Positions 28,001 to 34,303 are shown, counted from the first letter of the stretch. The stretch: DNA of 64,000 bases from Linyphia triangularis (GCA_963978545.1 OZ021732.1:67532328-67596327), one strand, 5' to 3'. The notes: a model not told the origin generated them from the sequence alone. Translations and numbers: made by a program.

Positions 28001-28021
28001 CCATGCGCATTCCAGGGTGCC
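928..28021 (-). CDS. FNDC3: FNDC3A/B-like fibronectin type III protein, 17 exons, C-terminus outside window
   Basis: The protein resembles vertebrate FNDC3A/FNDC3B, which are multi-FN3 proteins anchored by a C-terminal hydrophobic segment at ER/Golgi-type membranes (family knowledge; that segment is not in this window). Exons on the minus strand, in transcript order: 28021-27858, 16946-16766, 13907-13749, 12042-11968, 11808-11753, 11621-11455, 11345-11286, 10585-10542, 9635-9541, 9338-9285, 9005-8881, 8797-8638, 5110-5024, 3416-3278, 2406-2341, 2254-2142, 1033-928. Every intron phase matches its neighbour, and the join has no stop over 1851 nt (about 617 codons). Layout: N-terminal block (residues 1-54), Pro-rich linker (55-115), basic linker (115-168), acidic stretch (169-211), then FN3 domains 1-4 and the start of FN3-5. 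Each FN3 has the W of strand B and a YKFR/YKLR/YYVC type strand F. All introns are GT-AG except one GC-AG. Orthology is inferred from domain order and local motif identity; assignment to the A or B paralogue is not possible. Confidence 0.93.
1034..2141 (-). other. FNDC3 intron with one piggyBac-like element
   Basis: The intron is ordinary AT-rich sequence except for the TTAA-bounded element at 1363-1832. Confidence 0.7.
1363..1832. mobile_element. piggyBac-like non-autonomous element
   Basis: The left end reads TCAACCCATTGACATACAA. The right end, reverse complemented, reads TTAACCCCTTGACATACAA. About 17 of 19 positions match, and the outer four bases are TCAA and TTAA, i.e. a TTAA target with one change. 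TTAA targets with CCC-starting inverted repeats are the hallmark of piggyBac. It is 470 bp and has no transposase-like frame. Confidence 0.6.
2142..2254 (-). CDS. FNDC3: FNDC3 exon: FN3-4, strands C'-G
   Basis: Encodes FEAVYTGPDTEFFLENLLPG, then TTYKLRVACISAAGHSP. The L-x-P-G-T-x-Y-K-L-R-x-x-C-I-S-x-x-G-H-S block matches vertebrate FNDC3 closely. Acceptor TTACAG|GGTTTG, donor CCG|GTGAGT. Confidence 0.92.
2341..2406 (-). CDS. FNDC3: FNDC3 exon: FN3-4, strand C
   Basis: Encodes SPKDCKHSSITKYVLEFDRG and a terminal Phe. The W-D-S-P-K-D pattern across the junction corresponds to W-D-P-P-K-D-N-G-G in the family. Acceptor CTTAG|ATTCAC, donor TTTG|GTTAGT. Confidence 0.88.
2407..3277 (-). other. FNDC3 intron
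   Basis: AT-rich intron; a short local duplication (tttttatagtaataaaat repeated near 2905-2942) is the only structure noticed. Confidence 0.6.
3278..3416 (-). CDS. FNDC3: FNDC3 exon: FN3-3 end and FN3-4 start
   Basis: Encodes LMANNEEGSSPWSKTVTYC, a PGKPVPKGRIHASCFRVTW segment, then a split Asp. It covers strand G of FN3-3 and strands A-B of FN3-4. Acceptor TTTATAG|CTGATG, donor GGG|GTGTGT. Confidence 0.9.
3417..5023 (-). other. FNDC3 intron
   Basis: Very AT-rich intron with an A homopolymer of about 23 bases near 3736-3758. No gene or classifiable transposon seen. Confidence 0.6.
5024..5110 (-). CDS. FNDC3: FNDC3 exon: FN3-3, strands C'-F
   Basis: A phase-0 exon encoding RHGFLTVYNGRDNQFICSG and then LRGKSEYKFR. 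Matches the KYTGEDLTC...LKRSTQYKFR segment. Acceptor TTTACAG|AGGCAC, donor AGG|GTTAGT. Confidence 0.88.
6163..6243. mobile_element. Short MITE with perfect 28-bp terminal inverted repeats
   Basis: Arms at 6163-6190 and 6216-6243 are exact reverse complements, beginning TACAGGGTGATTCATAAAG, with a 25-base loop. The outermost bases are TA on both sides, consistent with a TA target duplication of the Tc1/mariner superfamily. Perfect arms suggest recent insertion or a foldback under repair. Confidence 0.8.
7327..7842 (+). CDS. BESS-motif-like protein of a transposon (171 aa)
   Basis: This is the longest open frame in the window. Residues 1-30 (MAFLRSLMPHLQKF, then DEQFLEFQMEVLKDI) fit the BESS pattern, a short helical protein-interaction motif found at the C-terminus of MADF-BESS proteins, including accessory ORFs of PIF/Harbinger elements. 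Residues 40-110 are rich in Gln, Pro, His and Ser; residues 125-165 are Ser-rich. No MADF or Myb domain precedes it: the upstream frame is closed by a TAA just before LRFLKAIEGEKPYCK. It therefore looks like the 3' part of a longer accessory gene, kept open by chance, recent insertion or continued use. The start at 7327 is the first ATG in frame; the true product could be spliced to an upstream exon. Function of this copy unknown. Confidence 0.5.
   Translation: MAFLRSLMPHLQKFEDEQFLEFQMEVLKDIGNINEEKKAVYSQPPHISHQQFSTYPQPHFVNPSTTTQYQPQQYLNAPNQPTFHRKKLNVHGQTSSIHVQMPIPNQSHPSTCGNSQALLHEISPHSFERSRQESPLSRYFSGFTSSGSEENISVTSVASSLADNVDFGTNK
7968..8207. mobile_element. Possible MITE nested in the Harbinger-like element
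   Basis: Begins TACAGGGTGCATAACATC and ends GGACACCTTGTA. TACAGGGTG and CACCTTGTA are imperfect inverted ends, and GTGTC...AATGAC and GTCATTTAATGGACAC also pair. The start is the same TACAGGGTG as the MITE at 6163. The ends are too short for certainty. Confidence 0.35.
8638..8797 (-). CDS. FNDC3: FNDC3 exon: FN3-2 end and FN3-3 start
   Basis: Encodes SYSETCCYFTSGNVPSQPSP, aligning with the family's YSQEVVCYTLGNIP, then LKQAYINRLHLEWE with the FN3-3 Trp. It ends FNLQIEDESM. The loop after the Trp is several residues shorter than I expect for vertebrate FNDC3. Acceptor CTTCAG|CTCTT, donor ATG|GTATGA. Confidence 0.9.
8881..9005 (-). CDS. FNDC3: FNDC3 exon: FN3-2, strands C'-F
   Basis: Encodes GYSRNSFAPVYTGPLKQYKV and then TKLSPATGYKFRLAAMNDKG. 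The P-A-T-G-Y-K-F-R-L-A-A-x-N-D block is the most strongly conserved FNDC3 signature in the window. Acceptor TTTAG|GGTTAC, donor AAAAG|GTATGT. Confidence 0.92.
9285..9338 (-). CDS. FNDC3: FNDC3 exon: FN3-2, strand C
   Basis: A 54-bp, phase-0 exon encoding SNCESPSSKISYILEYDE, matching the NGSKITNYLLEWDEG region of the family. Acceptor TTTTAG|TCTAAC, donor GAG|GTAAGT. Confidence 0.88.
9541..9635 (-). CDS. FNDC3: FNDC3 exon: linker and FN3-2 start
   Basis: Encodes LTFKTPPVEPEAPQPPRLC and then TKNSLTLKWS, the proline-marked start and strand B Trp of the second FN3 domain. Acceptor TTTTCAG|GTTTA, donor AGT|GTATGT. Confidence 0.88.
9636..10541 (-). other. FNDC3 intron
   Basis: Strongly AT-rich; no repeat family, RNA gene or open frame of note. 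Confidence 0.6.
10542..10585 (-). CDS. FNDC3: FNDC3 exon: FN3-1, strand G
   Basis: A 44-bp microexon encoding VQASMDDIRGSSVK, equivalent to the VYAMYNSVKGSCSEP end of FN3-1. Acceptor CTTTCAG|TGTCC, donor AAAG|GTTCAT. Both phases (2 in, 1 out) fit its neighbours. Confidence 0.85.
10586..11285 (-). other. FNDC3 intron
   Basis: AT-rich intron with nothing recognisable. Confidence 0.6.
11286..11345 (-). CDS. FNDC3: FNDC3 exon: FN3-1, strands E-F
   Basis: A 60-bp exon encoding GMDHHCNVMSLKPGTEYYV and a split Cys codon. The L-K-P-G-T-x-Y-Y motif is the conserved FN3 E-F turn. Acceptor TTTTAG|TGGTAT, donor TGTG|GTAAGC. Confidence 0.88.
11455..11621 (-). CDS. FNDC3: FNDC3 exon: FN3-1, first half (GC donor)
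   Basis: Starts VTELSPYSVMISWKPPD, a typical FN3 strand A/B with the core Trp, and continues to MYEVMLCEKGHERRYKSVYS across the junction. The 3' splice partner lies 109 bp downstream. The donor reads TATAG|GCAAGT, a GC-AG intron: no GT in this frame gives the required phase 2, and the join regenerates the S of VYSG. The family's equivalent is YEVALSDKGRDGKYKIIYSG. Confidence 0.88.
11753..11808 (-). CDS. FNDC3: FNDC3 exon: segment entering FN3-1
   Basis: A 56-bp exon with acceptor TTCATAG|ACGAGG and donor ATG|GTAAGA. It encodes DEEVTWIFTEYLSNLRPPM. It corresponds to the EYELEVKRVQDILSGIEKP stretch that immediately precedes the first FN3 domain in vertebrate FNDC3. Confidence 0.84.
11968..12042 (-). 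CDS. FNDC3: FNDC3 exon: Ser/Gly-rich linker
   Basis: A 75-bp exon, phase 1 to phase 1, with acceptor TTATAG|ATAAAA and donor GAAG|GTATTT. It encodes DKKVYPFDDPYRKCG followed by SSASGSNASE. It is short and low-complexity, and is accepted because both phases and the acidic continuation (EDEEV) join correctly to neighbouring exons. Confidence 0.82.
12043..13748 (-). other. FNDC3 intron containing a dispersed repeat
   Basis: Apart from the repeat at 12379-13045 the intron is plain AT-rich sequence; a 79-codon frame at 13437-13676 has no coding features. Confidence 0.6.
12379..13045 (+). repeat. Unclassified dispersed repeat, copy 1
   Basis: Starts CTAGGGGTATGGAATATCG, then AACTTTTAATTACA. The body carries GCATGCGCGACTTTGACG and AACATCGTAGGTCAATTC, a T-rich low-complexity run near 12900-12976, and ends in GAGTAATTGAAAGTAAA. 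The start and end contain inverted forms of ACTTTCAATTAC. Shared order of blocks with copies at 19574, 44542, 45278, 58882 and 61119 defines the family. No protein homology recognised. Confidence 0.75.
13749..13907 (-). CDS. FNDC3: FNDC3 exon: basic linker
   Basis: The acceptor is CTCTCAG|AATTAG and the donor is AAAG|GTAAGA; phase 1 at both ends. It encodes ELDASPPPSQIGLSQKEES, then YKFRRKLDSRNREK and LPNQPNSLTTLK. The Lys/Arg-rich segment matches the position of the basic KLKDRQ..RQNR stretch of vertebrate FNDC3. No globular fold is apparent. Confidence 0.87.
14020..15103. mobile_element. pogo/Tigger-like element, decayed
   Basis: The left end is CAGTAATCCTCCTTATATCG. The right end, reverse complemented, is CAGTAGCCCCCTCAATATAT. 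Both continue into related ATATATC/ATATTG-rich subterminal sequence. CAGT-starting ends of the form CAGTAG(A/C)CCCTC.ATATATCG are characteristic of Tigger/pogo elements (family knowledge). It is 1084 bp, too short for a full Tigger, and I cannot read a convincing transposase frame inside. Confidence 0.6.
15839..16069. mobile_element. piggyBac-like MITE, uninterrupted copy
   Basis: Bounded by TTAA at 15839-15842 and 16066-16069. The left end reads CCCATTAACGACGGTTGG and the right end ends TTTAATGAG. A second copy of the same sequence at 39506-40336 confirms the boundaries at both ends. 231 bp, no coding capacity. Confidence 0.75.
16341..16407 (-). repeat. tRNA-derived SINE head / tRNA pseudogene
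   Basis: On the minus strand there is an A-box-like TTGCTCAGTAGC (16399-16388) and, 28 bases further, a perfect B box GGTTCGATTCC (16359-16349). The T arm pairs 4 of 5. The acceptor ends do not pair and the anticodon stem around TCTGCATG pairs poorly, so it is not a functional tRNA. The internal pol III promoter layout fits a tRNA-derived SINE. Confidence 0.6.
16766..16946 (-). CDS. FNDC3: FNDC3 exon: proline-rich linker
   Basis: The acceptor is TTTTAG|AGCCC and the donor is CAAG|GTCAGT. It starts in phase 0 and ends in phase 1. It encodes about 60 residues rich in Pro, His, Gln and Ser, including QFYPYPTPQAFGPPHFQAP and LSPPSIPGIPP. Vertebrate FNDC3 has a comparable Pro/His/Tyr-rich low-complexity stretch at the same place. 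It has noticeably higher GC than the surrounding intron. Confidence 0.88.
17588..17745. repeat. 158-bp imperfect palindrome
   Basis: Left arm runs from CTATGATTCTATTTAACACT and right arm, reverse complemented, from GTTATGATTCTATGTTATAA. Both continue through ATTGATTCC and GCTGTTCTTTA to an AT-rich centre near 17667. The inner 50 bp is close to a perfect hairpin. Probably an old foldback/MITE; no clear target duplication. Confidence 0.65.
19546..19715 (+). repeat. Two 85-bp tandem units at the edge of repeat copy 2
   Basis: TCTCGATTGTTACTCTTTAC occurs at 19546 and again at 19631. Both units end GTCACTGCATTT and are almost identical, so the start of the dispersed repeat plus some flank was duplicated locally. 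Confidence 0.85.
19574..20366 (+). repeat. Unclassified dispersed repeat, copy 2
   Basis: Starts CTAGGTGTGTGAAATATCG, contains TTATGCGCATGCGGAATTTT and AACATCGTAGGTCAAT, an A-run near 20294-20310, and ends ACCCTATGTTAATATAGAAA. Same block order as copy 1. The minus-strand 74-codon frame inside (20221-19997) is a by-product of the repeat. Confidence 0.72.
22702..22883. mobile_element. pogo/Tigger-like MITE
   Basis: Starts CAGTCAAACCTCGTTAACGC and ends GTAGTGACTG, flanked by TA on both sides. The interior is partly palindromic around GCGTTAAC blocks. CAGT...ACTG ends with a TA duplication fit pogo/Tigger. A related copy, itself interrupted, lies at 60140-61029. Confidence 0.75.
25232..25315 (+). 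repeat. 42-bp tandem duplication
   Basis: Two near-identical units starting TTGTTATTGTAATAATTTGT; one base differs (TTCATG versus TTTATG). Confidence 0.9.
27807..27818 (+). repeat. Poly-C tract
   Basis: Twelve C residues in AT-rich sequence, 40 bases 3' (in gene sense) of the 27858-28021 exon donor. Similar C runs occur at 33590-33604, 34304-34316, 35659-35673 and 36219-36232, and a G-rich run at 38139-38153. Confidence 0.9.
27858..28021 (-). CDS. FNDC3: FNDC3 exon: conserved N-terminal block
   Basis: The acceptor is CCATAG before GGCACCC and the donor is TAC|GTAAGT. Starting in phase 1 it encodes HPGMRMVQNNTTG, then VQLQMPSGHLVQQVMDENG and VRHFFISPPMPLP, ending GTHY in phase 0. The segment HLVQQVMDENGTVRHFFISP corresponds to the 'PPGY..QVIED..GVRRVVVTPQ' segment upstream of the FN3 array in vertebrate FNDC3A/B (from memory of the family). 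It is the most 5' exon I can assign with confidence. Confidence 0.85.
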
Positions 28022-29996
28022 CTATGGACAAAGACGGTAACTTGTTAAAACATAATAACAAGTTAAACTTCATAGGTTAGAACTTCCACATAAATAAACA
28101 TTGCGAAATCTTTAAAGCCACATTTGACACAAAAGAAAAATTCAGTTAAAATACAACACACTTCTGAAATAATTCTTAAATATCGTTAACGCTTCGAAAG
28201 AGTACATTCTTTGAGATATACTTTTATTAGTGTAAAATAGTGGAGTGTAAACTATATTGGGAGCGATATGGGAATGGATAAAAGTTTTCTTCATGAACAT
28301 TTTTAGTATTTTTTTTAATCTGTCTTTCAAACTAATTTGTTTCTTAATTAGGAACAGATACGTACATTTCAGCTATTAACTCAAACCTAACGTATTATAG
28401 TTTACATCTGTACCTAAGTATTTCATTTAGTAATTGACATTTCTACAAAAGGTTAAAATTGCATATTTGTAGGGTAATTTCACTGTATTTTCTAGTAGAA
28501 GGCTTGCTGTTAATGCACAGTAGACACGAATAATTCTTAGATACGAACAAAACAATTCAAATGCTATTAATGTGAGTAACAGTAATTTGTCTAAGTTTAT
28601 AACGTGTTTCTGATGCAAAGATTATTTTCCATGGAAAGGTAATTGCTCCAATTCTGAACAGTTGGCACAATCGCCGTTCGTCAATCGAAGTGTTTTAACT
28701 CTTTCAATTTACCTAATAATGAAATGCGCCACAAAGGACGATATTATGTAGCGATTTCAAGATCATACAAGATTCACACAGAGAAGTGTTTAAAAAAAAA
28801 TAACAACTTCAGACTTAGTCTTAAACAGGAAGGGACATAAAAGAGAGCATCAAGTGTCGGTCATGCGAAATGGAATTCGCGTGGGCCTCTGACCTTGTCT
28901 GACGCGAATAAGGAGGAAATTCACTTTCAATTCACTCTAATCCGCTTCAAGTCTTGAAGACTTGGAAATCAGTGCGCTCCGGTTTTCAGTAAATATTATT
29001 CCCAAAACCTACTCAGACTGTCGGATTCTGAATGAATTTATATTGAAGAGGACAACACAACGCCTTTTGCGTCCCTTGAGAACTTTTTTACAATGACGTT
29101 TCAAGTGACAAGGATCAAAGTGCCGATAATTTAAAAATTTAGAAGTTGCCAAGTCAATTGCCCAGTAAAAGGCTTTAGTTTGTTCTATTTGTTTTATTAT
29201 TTAATTCATACTAAATCTTAATATGAAAACTTCTATAATTTATCAAATTATAACCATAAAAACAAGAATAGATATCCATTAGCTACAGCCAAAGAAAAGA
29301 AACACGGTTTAAAAGAAGCAACGGTAGAAAATCGAGCTTTCTATACGTAATTATGTCTTGATTACGACAACAGAAAATAGTTGTGGTAAAAACAAATGTC
29401 CCTCGTTTGAGAATGTGCAGAAGTAAAAAGTTCTAGAATTAAGTGAAAATTTGAGTTAATTGTAATTAAGTATACGCTAACAATGAATATGTCAGTTTAT
29501 ACAGAGGTATGCTATATGCTCATTGAAGAAGTTTTTAAAACAGAAAAAGATGCTCCACTATGTTTTTCAATAGACACTAAAGAAAACTAAAATTAAAAAA
29601 AAAAACGAAATTCTCTTACTTCACATTGCCATACAAATAATGCTCCTTTTTCATATTTATTAACTCTATTGAGTTATTTTAACTTGACACATTTATAACT
29701 TCTACACAATACAAATGTAATGGGAAGCTTATACAAAGGTATTATCTGTCTAGATAATATTCCCAAATAAAACTAAATGCCACAGACATGTACGACATGT
29801 CAAACGAAGAATTTCGACGAGACAAGTTTCCATCAAAGAACTCAACCGGAAGTAATGGAAGTAGCGACCGGATGTTAATTTGCAATTCCTTATGCCTAAA
29901 TTATTAATGGTACAGACATGTGACATATTAGCATAAAAGTTTCAATAGGATTCAACCTATATTGCTTTAAGATTCGATGATTCTTTAAGATTCGAA

Positions 29997-30033
29997 GGTA
30001 GACTGCCTATAGTTACACTATGGGCAGTCTACC
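29997..30033. repeat. Short hairpin
   Basis: GGTAGACTGCC and GGCAGTCTACC are exact inverted arms around a short loop, 18 bases before the Tc1 remains. Could be a foldback scar or a structured RNA; nothing further seen. Confidence 0.6.
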
Positions 30034-30420
30034 CGATTGGTTACAGGTATACAGTAGGTAAAAAAAAGGTTCCGTAGGGAGGCCAAAGTTACAAATAAAT
30101 TAGCATAATTTCTAATCTTTTGCTTCCATCTTCAGTAACTACAGAAATATGTTTAATTTGATTCTTTAAAATAAGTTTATAATAAATGTCTGTTTTTACA
30201 AAACGCAGCAAGTATTTAAATTGAAATATTCAGGAGATGTTGCTAAGTGCCGTGCAAAAAAAGTTTCCGTACGCAATATGAAAATTAATTCTGACGTCTT
30301 CTACAACTGACTTGCTTTACATTTTAAAAACTGAAGTGTACGCAAGTGTTATGAAGACATGATAGCATAATTTTTTTTTTTTTAATTTTAACTTGTAGCT
30401 GACCGTCTTAAGATAGAGTT

Positions 30421-30690
30421 CCTAAACATATTCGTAAGTTGGTGATTCAGTTATGAAGTGATGGATTATCTGTGAAAAAATTGGTGAAATCTTTAATATA
30501 TTGAAGTCTATAGTACAATATATTATTGAAAGACACCGTGAGCTTCAAATTTTTGAGGATAGAGTTTGATCCTGAAAATCTTCAAAGGTAAAACGTTTGC
30601 ATAAAAGAAATATCCTATAGCAAGGTTTAGTATAATCCGCTAATACGTGCACCTCAAGTTGCACATAACTTAAGAATTGATAAAAACATT
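30421..30690 (+). pseudogene. Tc1-like transposase, N-terminal relic (left arm)
   Basis: Degenerate frames on the plus strand read RKLVIQ...SDGLSVKKLVKSL and VQYIIERHRE, followed by YNPLIRAPQVAHNL. These are the paired helix-turn-helix DNA-binding regions typical of Tc1 transposases. Several stops and frame changes; nothing of the catalytic domain follows in this orientation. Confidence 0.6.
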
Positions 30691-30774
30691 GAAGAACATT
30701 TCCAAGTGATAATTTTTGTGCACTGGTTAAGTCATCATTGGAATTTCAAGATACACGTACCTATCCTTTTTTCC

Positions 30775-31400
30775 CTTCTACATAACATAAATTGACGACA
30801 CCAGCAGCCCTCATACATCCCCATACCATAACGCTTCCTCCACCGTATTTGACAGTTCCACATAAATTCTTAGTTAACATTTGTTGATTTGATTTTCTAC
30901 AGACCATAATTCAATTATCTGGCCCTTGGATATTTAATTTTAATTCATCACTAAAAAGGACTGATTCACAGAAAGATAACTAATTACTTACATGCTTCCT
31001 TGCAAAATCGATGTTTTTTTTTGTTACAGGTACTTATATAAGGCTTCTCACGGGCTGCAAGTCCATTTAGATACGCTTTTTTCATAACATTTCGCATAGT
31101 TTGAGATGTCACTTCAATATTTTTACCAAATTTTAAGCCATGTGCGACTTAAGGTGCACTTACGCGCGTATTATCTTGAACCTTACAATAAGATATTTTT
31201 TTTATGCAAGCGTTTTAGCTTTGAAGATTTTCCGAATAGATCCTTACCCTCAAAAGTTTGAAGCTTCATGGTGTCTTTCAATATATTGCACGACAGACTT
31301 CAATATATTAAAGATTTCACCATTTTTTTTCACAGATAATCCATCATTTCATAACTGAATCCCCAACTCACGAATAGGTTAGAAACTTAATTTTAAGACG
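30775..31400 (-). pseudogene. Tc1-like transposase relic (right arm, with catalytic part)
   Basis: On the minus strand, degenerate helix-turn-helix sequence (31390-31090) leads into FSDELKLNIQGPDNW (near 30955-30910) and VKYGGGSVMVWGCMRAAG (30857-30800). FSDE carries the second catalytic Asp of the DDE triad, and GGGSVMVWGC is a hallmark of Tc1 transposases. Internal stops are present and the region with the last acidic residue is missing at the breakpoint near 30775. Confidence 0.75.
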
Positions 31401-31729
31401 GTCATCAAAAAGTTAAAATTAAAAAATTGCTGCTATTATGTCTTCATGACACTTGCGTACACTTCAGTTTTTAAAATTTACTGCAAGTTAGTTGTGGAAG
31501 ACGTCAGAATTAATTTTCATATTGCGAAAGGAAACTTTTTTTGCATGGCACTTAGCAACATTTCTTAAATATTTCAATTTAAATACTCGCTGCGTTTTGT
31601 AAAAACAGATATTTATTATAAATTTATTTTAAAGAATCAAATTAAACATATTTCAGTAGTTACTGAAGATATGAAGCAAAAGATTAGAAATTATGCTAAT
31701 TTATTTGTAACTTGGCTTCCGTACGGAGA

Positions 31730-31731
<2 letters not shown>

Positions 31732-31811
<80 letters not shown>
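31732..31811. repeat. (AT)n microsatellite
   Basis: About 40 AT units interrupted once by ACAT. It begins at the outer end of the Tc1-derived arm, so it may have grown from the TA target site. Confidence 0.95.
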
Positions 31812-32235
31812 CGGGTTTAAAAGATGAATTTTCGGTGTCCGAAAAATTTCTGAATCTCTCAGGATTTTTAAATAACTTCAATCTGCAAAGGAGGAGATTC
31901 AAGTCATTAGATGTCGCCGAATTGAACATGCATGGTAACTGGACCCGATGTTGAAAACTTGGCTAGAAGCAGTCTTTTAGTGACACTGTTACTGTTGCAT
32001 TATAGCTTGCTTTCAGTTTAGATTTAGTTTTCAAACGCACAACAAGAAACAAGATAGCAGTAGATAAATTACAATTATTTTGGCGTATTAAGTTTAAGCC
32101 TCCATTGAAAATTACTTCGTAGCATTGCAGATAAAAATGCTTCTTTTTGTAGTGATACATTGATACTCCAGAGATTTATTTTAATTAATGCCCGAACTGT
32201 ACTTTAATTTATGTTTGATCTATTTTAGTGGGTGG

Positions 32236-32400
32236 CGTGCGAAAATCTCTAGTTGCGAAAACAAGGCGCCATCAGGACATATAAACTGGCAGTCTGCAAC
32301 ACAGATTATATGCAGAACACATTTTATGAATGGACGATCCAACGACAAAGTTATATCATCGTCATCGGCGACAGACAAGAAAAAAAATCTCGTTTCTCTG
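32236..32400 (+). pseudogene. THAP zinc-finger-like fragment
   Basis: Within an open frame of 135 codons (32188-32595), the segment HINWQSATQIICRTHFMNGR followed by SND has the C-X2-H-F end of a THAP C2CH zinc module, with the upstream Trp and the downstream NG.SND stretch common in transposon-linked THAP proteins. A plausible acceptor (CTATTTTAG) lies just before it at 32220-32228. The N-terminal Cys pair is not clearly present (one Cys pair-mate absent), and the rest of the frame is not recognisable. It is probably a decayed exon of a THAP-containing transposon. Confidence 0.4.
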
Positions 32401-33547
32401 TTTAGTTTTCTTGCAACCTTGACCATAGGACATTATAAAATAAGACATAGACGGACTTGCATTACGTGCTGTCTTGTCACTAGAAGGTCATTCAACGTCC
32501 TTGGCTATTATGAGAGCATTGCTAGAAGGATAAGGCAAGAAGTTTCGAGCAGGGTTACCATCTTGTATAACAGGACGGGAGTTGAGGAAATATAATTGCA
32601 GTGGCATACCAAGTTTTCACCATTGCTGGAAAAGTGACCAAGGAAAAATTGAAACTTTTCGCTTTCAGCTCCCCCTCCCCCACGTAATTTTGCATCTAAC
32701 GTTAGAATTAAAATTATGATTATTTTCTGTACACTTGATTCCAGAGAAAATCCAACATAAAGATGAAAAATTTATAATGATAATTGTCTGCTTTGAAACG
32801 AACATATTTCTGTTCCGAAATTATTTTGGTTTGCTTTACGAATTGATGAGAATCGACAATTTAAAATTTTTACACCATCGTTTCTCGATTCCGAAATCGG
32901 AAAAAAAATTGTTATAATTTTTAAATTATATTTTATTTTCTAAAATACAAACTTAGTTCTGTCAAATAGATCTTTAGGATGACACAAAATAAAATGTCAA
33001 GTCTTCTCATTTGTATTCACTGGAGTTTTAAAATTTTGAGTAAGATGGCGATTCCAAAAAGCACGAACTGAAGAAAATGCATTCGAAATATAGAAGGAGC
33101 CATCATTACAGCTATTATGAATTTCCCATAAAAAACATAACTTTTATGCAATTTTAAATTTTAACTATCAGAGCAGATGAAAAATTTCTTAGAATAAGAA
33201 GAACGTTTCAAAGTTTATAGACACGCAGAAATTAGAAAAGAGGGTACCAATCATAGAAAATTGTATTCACTAAAAAAAAATAAAAATAATAATAATAATA
33301 ACTATGCACAAATGTGAATATCACTGATTTCTAAGCAGAAATGCGATTTTTGATAAAATTTAATTTTCATACCATGACGAGAACCAACTTTAAGTTTAGT
33401 TACTAATCACATTATGATTACTAAAAATATTCTTCCAACGCGATTTTTTTCGCTTAGTTTTTTACTATTTTAACCTGCTATAAGTAACTTTTTCTACGCG
33501 TATGCTATTCACTTAATTTTTGTTCCTATAAACATGCATCAGTACCA

Positions 33548-34170
33548 AGGCCTATTCTAAGGAATTTTTACGACTGCCCAAACTTCCGTCCCCCCCCCCC
33601 CCCCGACATTACAAACATTATTACGCTAAACAGAGAATAAAAAAATTAAAAAAATAGGCCTATTAAGCAGTCTCATAATGATATTTTCGCCTCCTATGTA
33701 TGGAATTTAAAATTGTGATTCGTCATGTTGTCGATCCATAAGTCCCCATTTATACGTTTATAATTTCAGGTCTTCCTAGTTTTTAAATTTAACACAAAGT
33801 TGTTAAAATTTAAACCTAATTATTTAACTTAAAACACTACTAAATTCGAGGCGTTAAGGGAACGAATAACCGCCAGAATAGCTTCGATTATGTCAAATAT
33901 GCCAATTATTGGGTTGCCTGGTAAGAGTTTTTCTTGAAGCTGAAACTTCAAAGAAGGAATGGTTGCATAAACAAATAAAAAAGTCATTTTAAATTTTATT
34001 ATACTAAAATTCAAAAAGATGAATAATAATTGCACTCCTTTAATGAAATCATATTTTTAATTTCCTTGTTTTTCTATTTTTTACGACTGCCCAATATCTG
34101 ATTTACGACTGCCCAAATACAATTTACGACTGCCCAAATAGGCCACGACTGCCCGTTAGAATAGGCCCTG
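33548..34170. mobile_element. Element with 10-bp target duplication, possibly MULE-like
   Basis: ATCAGTACCA occurs exactly at 33538-33547 and 34171-34180. Inside it the left end is AGGCCTATTCTAAGG and the right end, reverse complemented, is CAGGGCCTATTCTAACGG, short inverted repeats. ACGACTGCCC occurs at 33570 and then at 34083, 34104, 34125 and 34144, all in one orientation, giving an asymmetric right end with about 21-bp units. Duplications of 9-11 bp are typical of Mutator-like elements; the superfamily call is inference. No transposase frame. Confidence 0.65.
33590..33604 (+). repeat. Poly-C tract
   Basis: Fifteen C residues inside the 10-bp-TSD element. Confidence 0.95.
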
Positions 34171-34303
34171 ATCAGTACCAGTTATACATACATGGAACCT
34201 AAAAAAATAACCAATTCCATGAAATATATAGTTGTAAAATTTTAATTTGTTACACAAGCACTTTCTTTGGTGAAGTTCTATAGGAGGCGCTGCCACAACG
34301 TTG

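Larger units (their letters stand above)
30052..31731. mobile_element. Two decayed Tc1-like elements fused in inverted orientation, IR/DR ends
   Basis: The left end, preceded by TA, reads CAGTAGGTAAAAAAAGGTTC. The left arm to about 30690 and the right arm from about 31145 to 31731 are inverted copies. Within each arm an outer TTCCGTA motif (30070, 31718) and an inner GTTTCCGTACG or GTTTCC motif (30263, 31530) are about 190 bases apart: the IR/DR layout known from Sleeping-Beauty-type Tc1 elements. Both arms continue into the N-terminal coding part of a transposase, so the structure is two copies joined 3'-to-3' with internal loss, breakpoint near 30690-30775. Confidence 0.7.

Noticed and set aside
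27606..28073. 155-codon minus-strand frame as a complete gene
   Set aside because: Only the 27858-28021 part is coding by homology; the ends run into intron on both sides past good splice sites.
31696..31954. Ile-Tyr repeat proteins on both strands (also at 51295-51524)
   Set aside because: They are translations of AT microsatellites.
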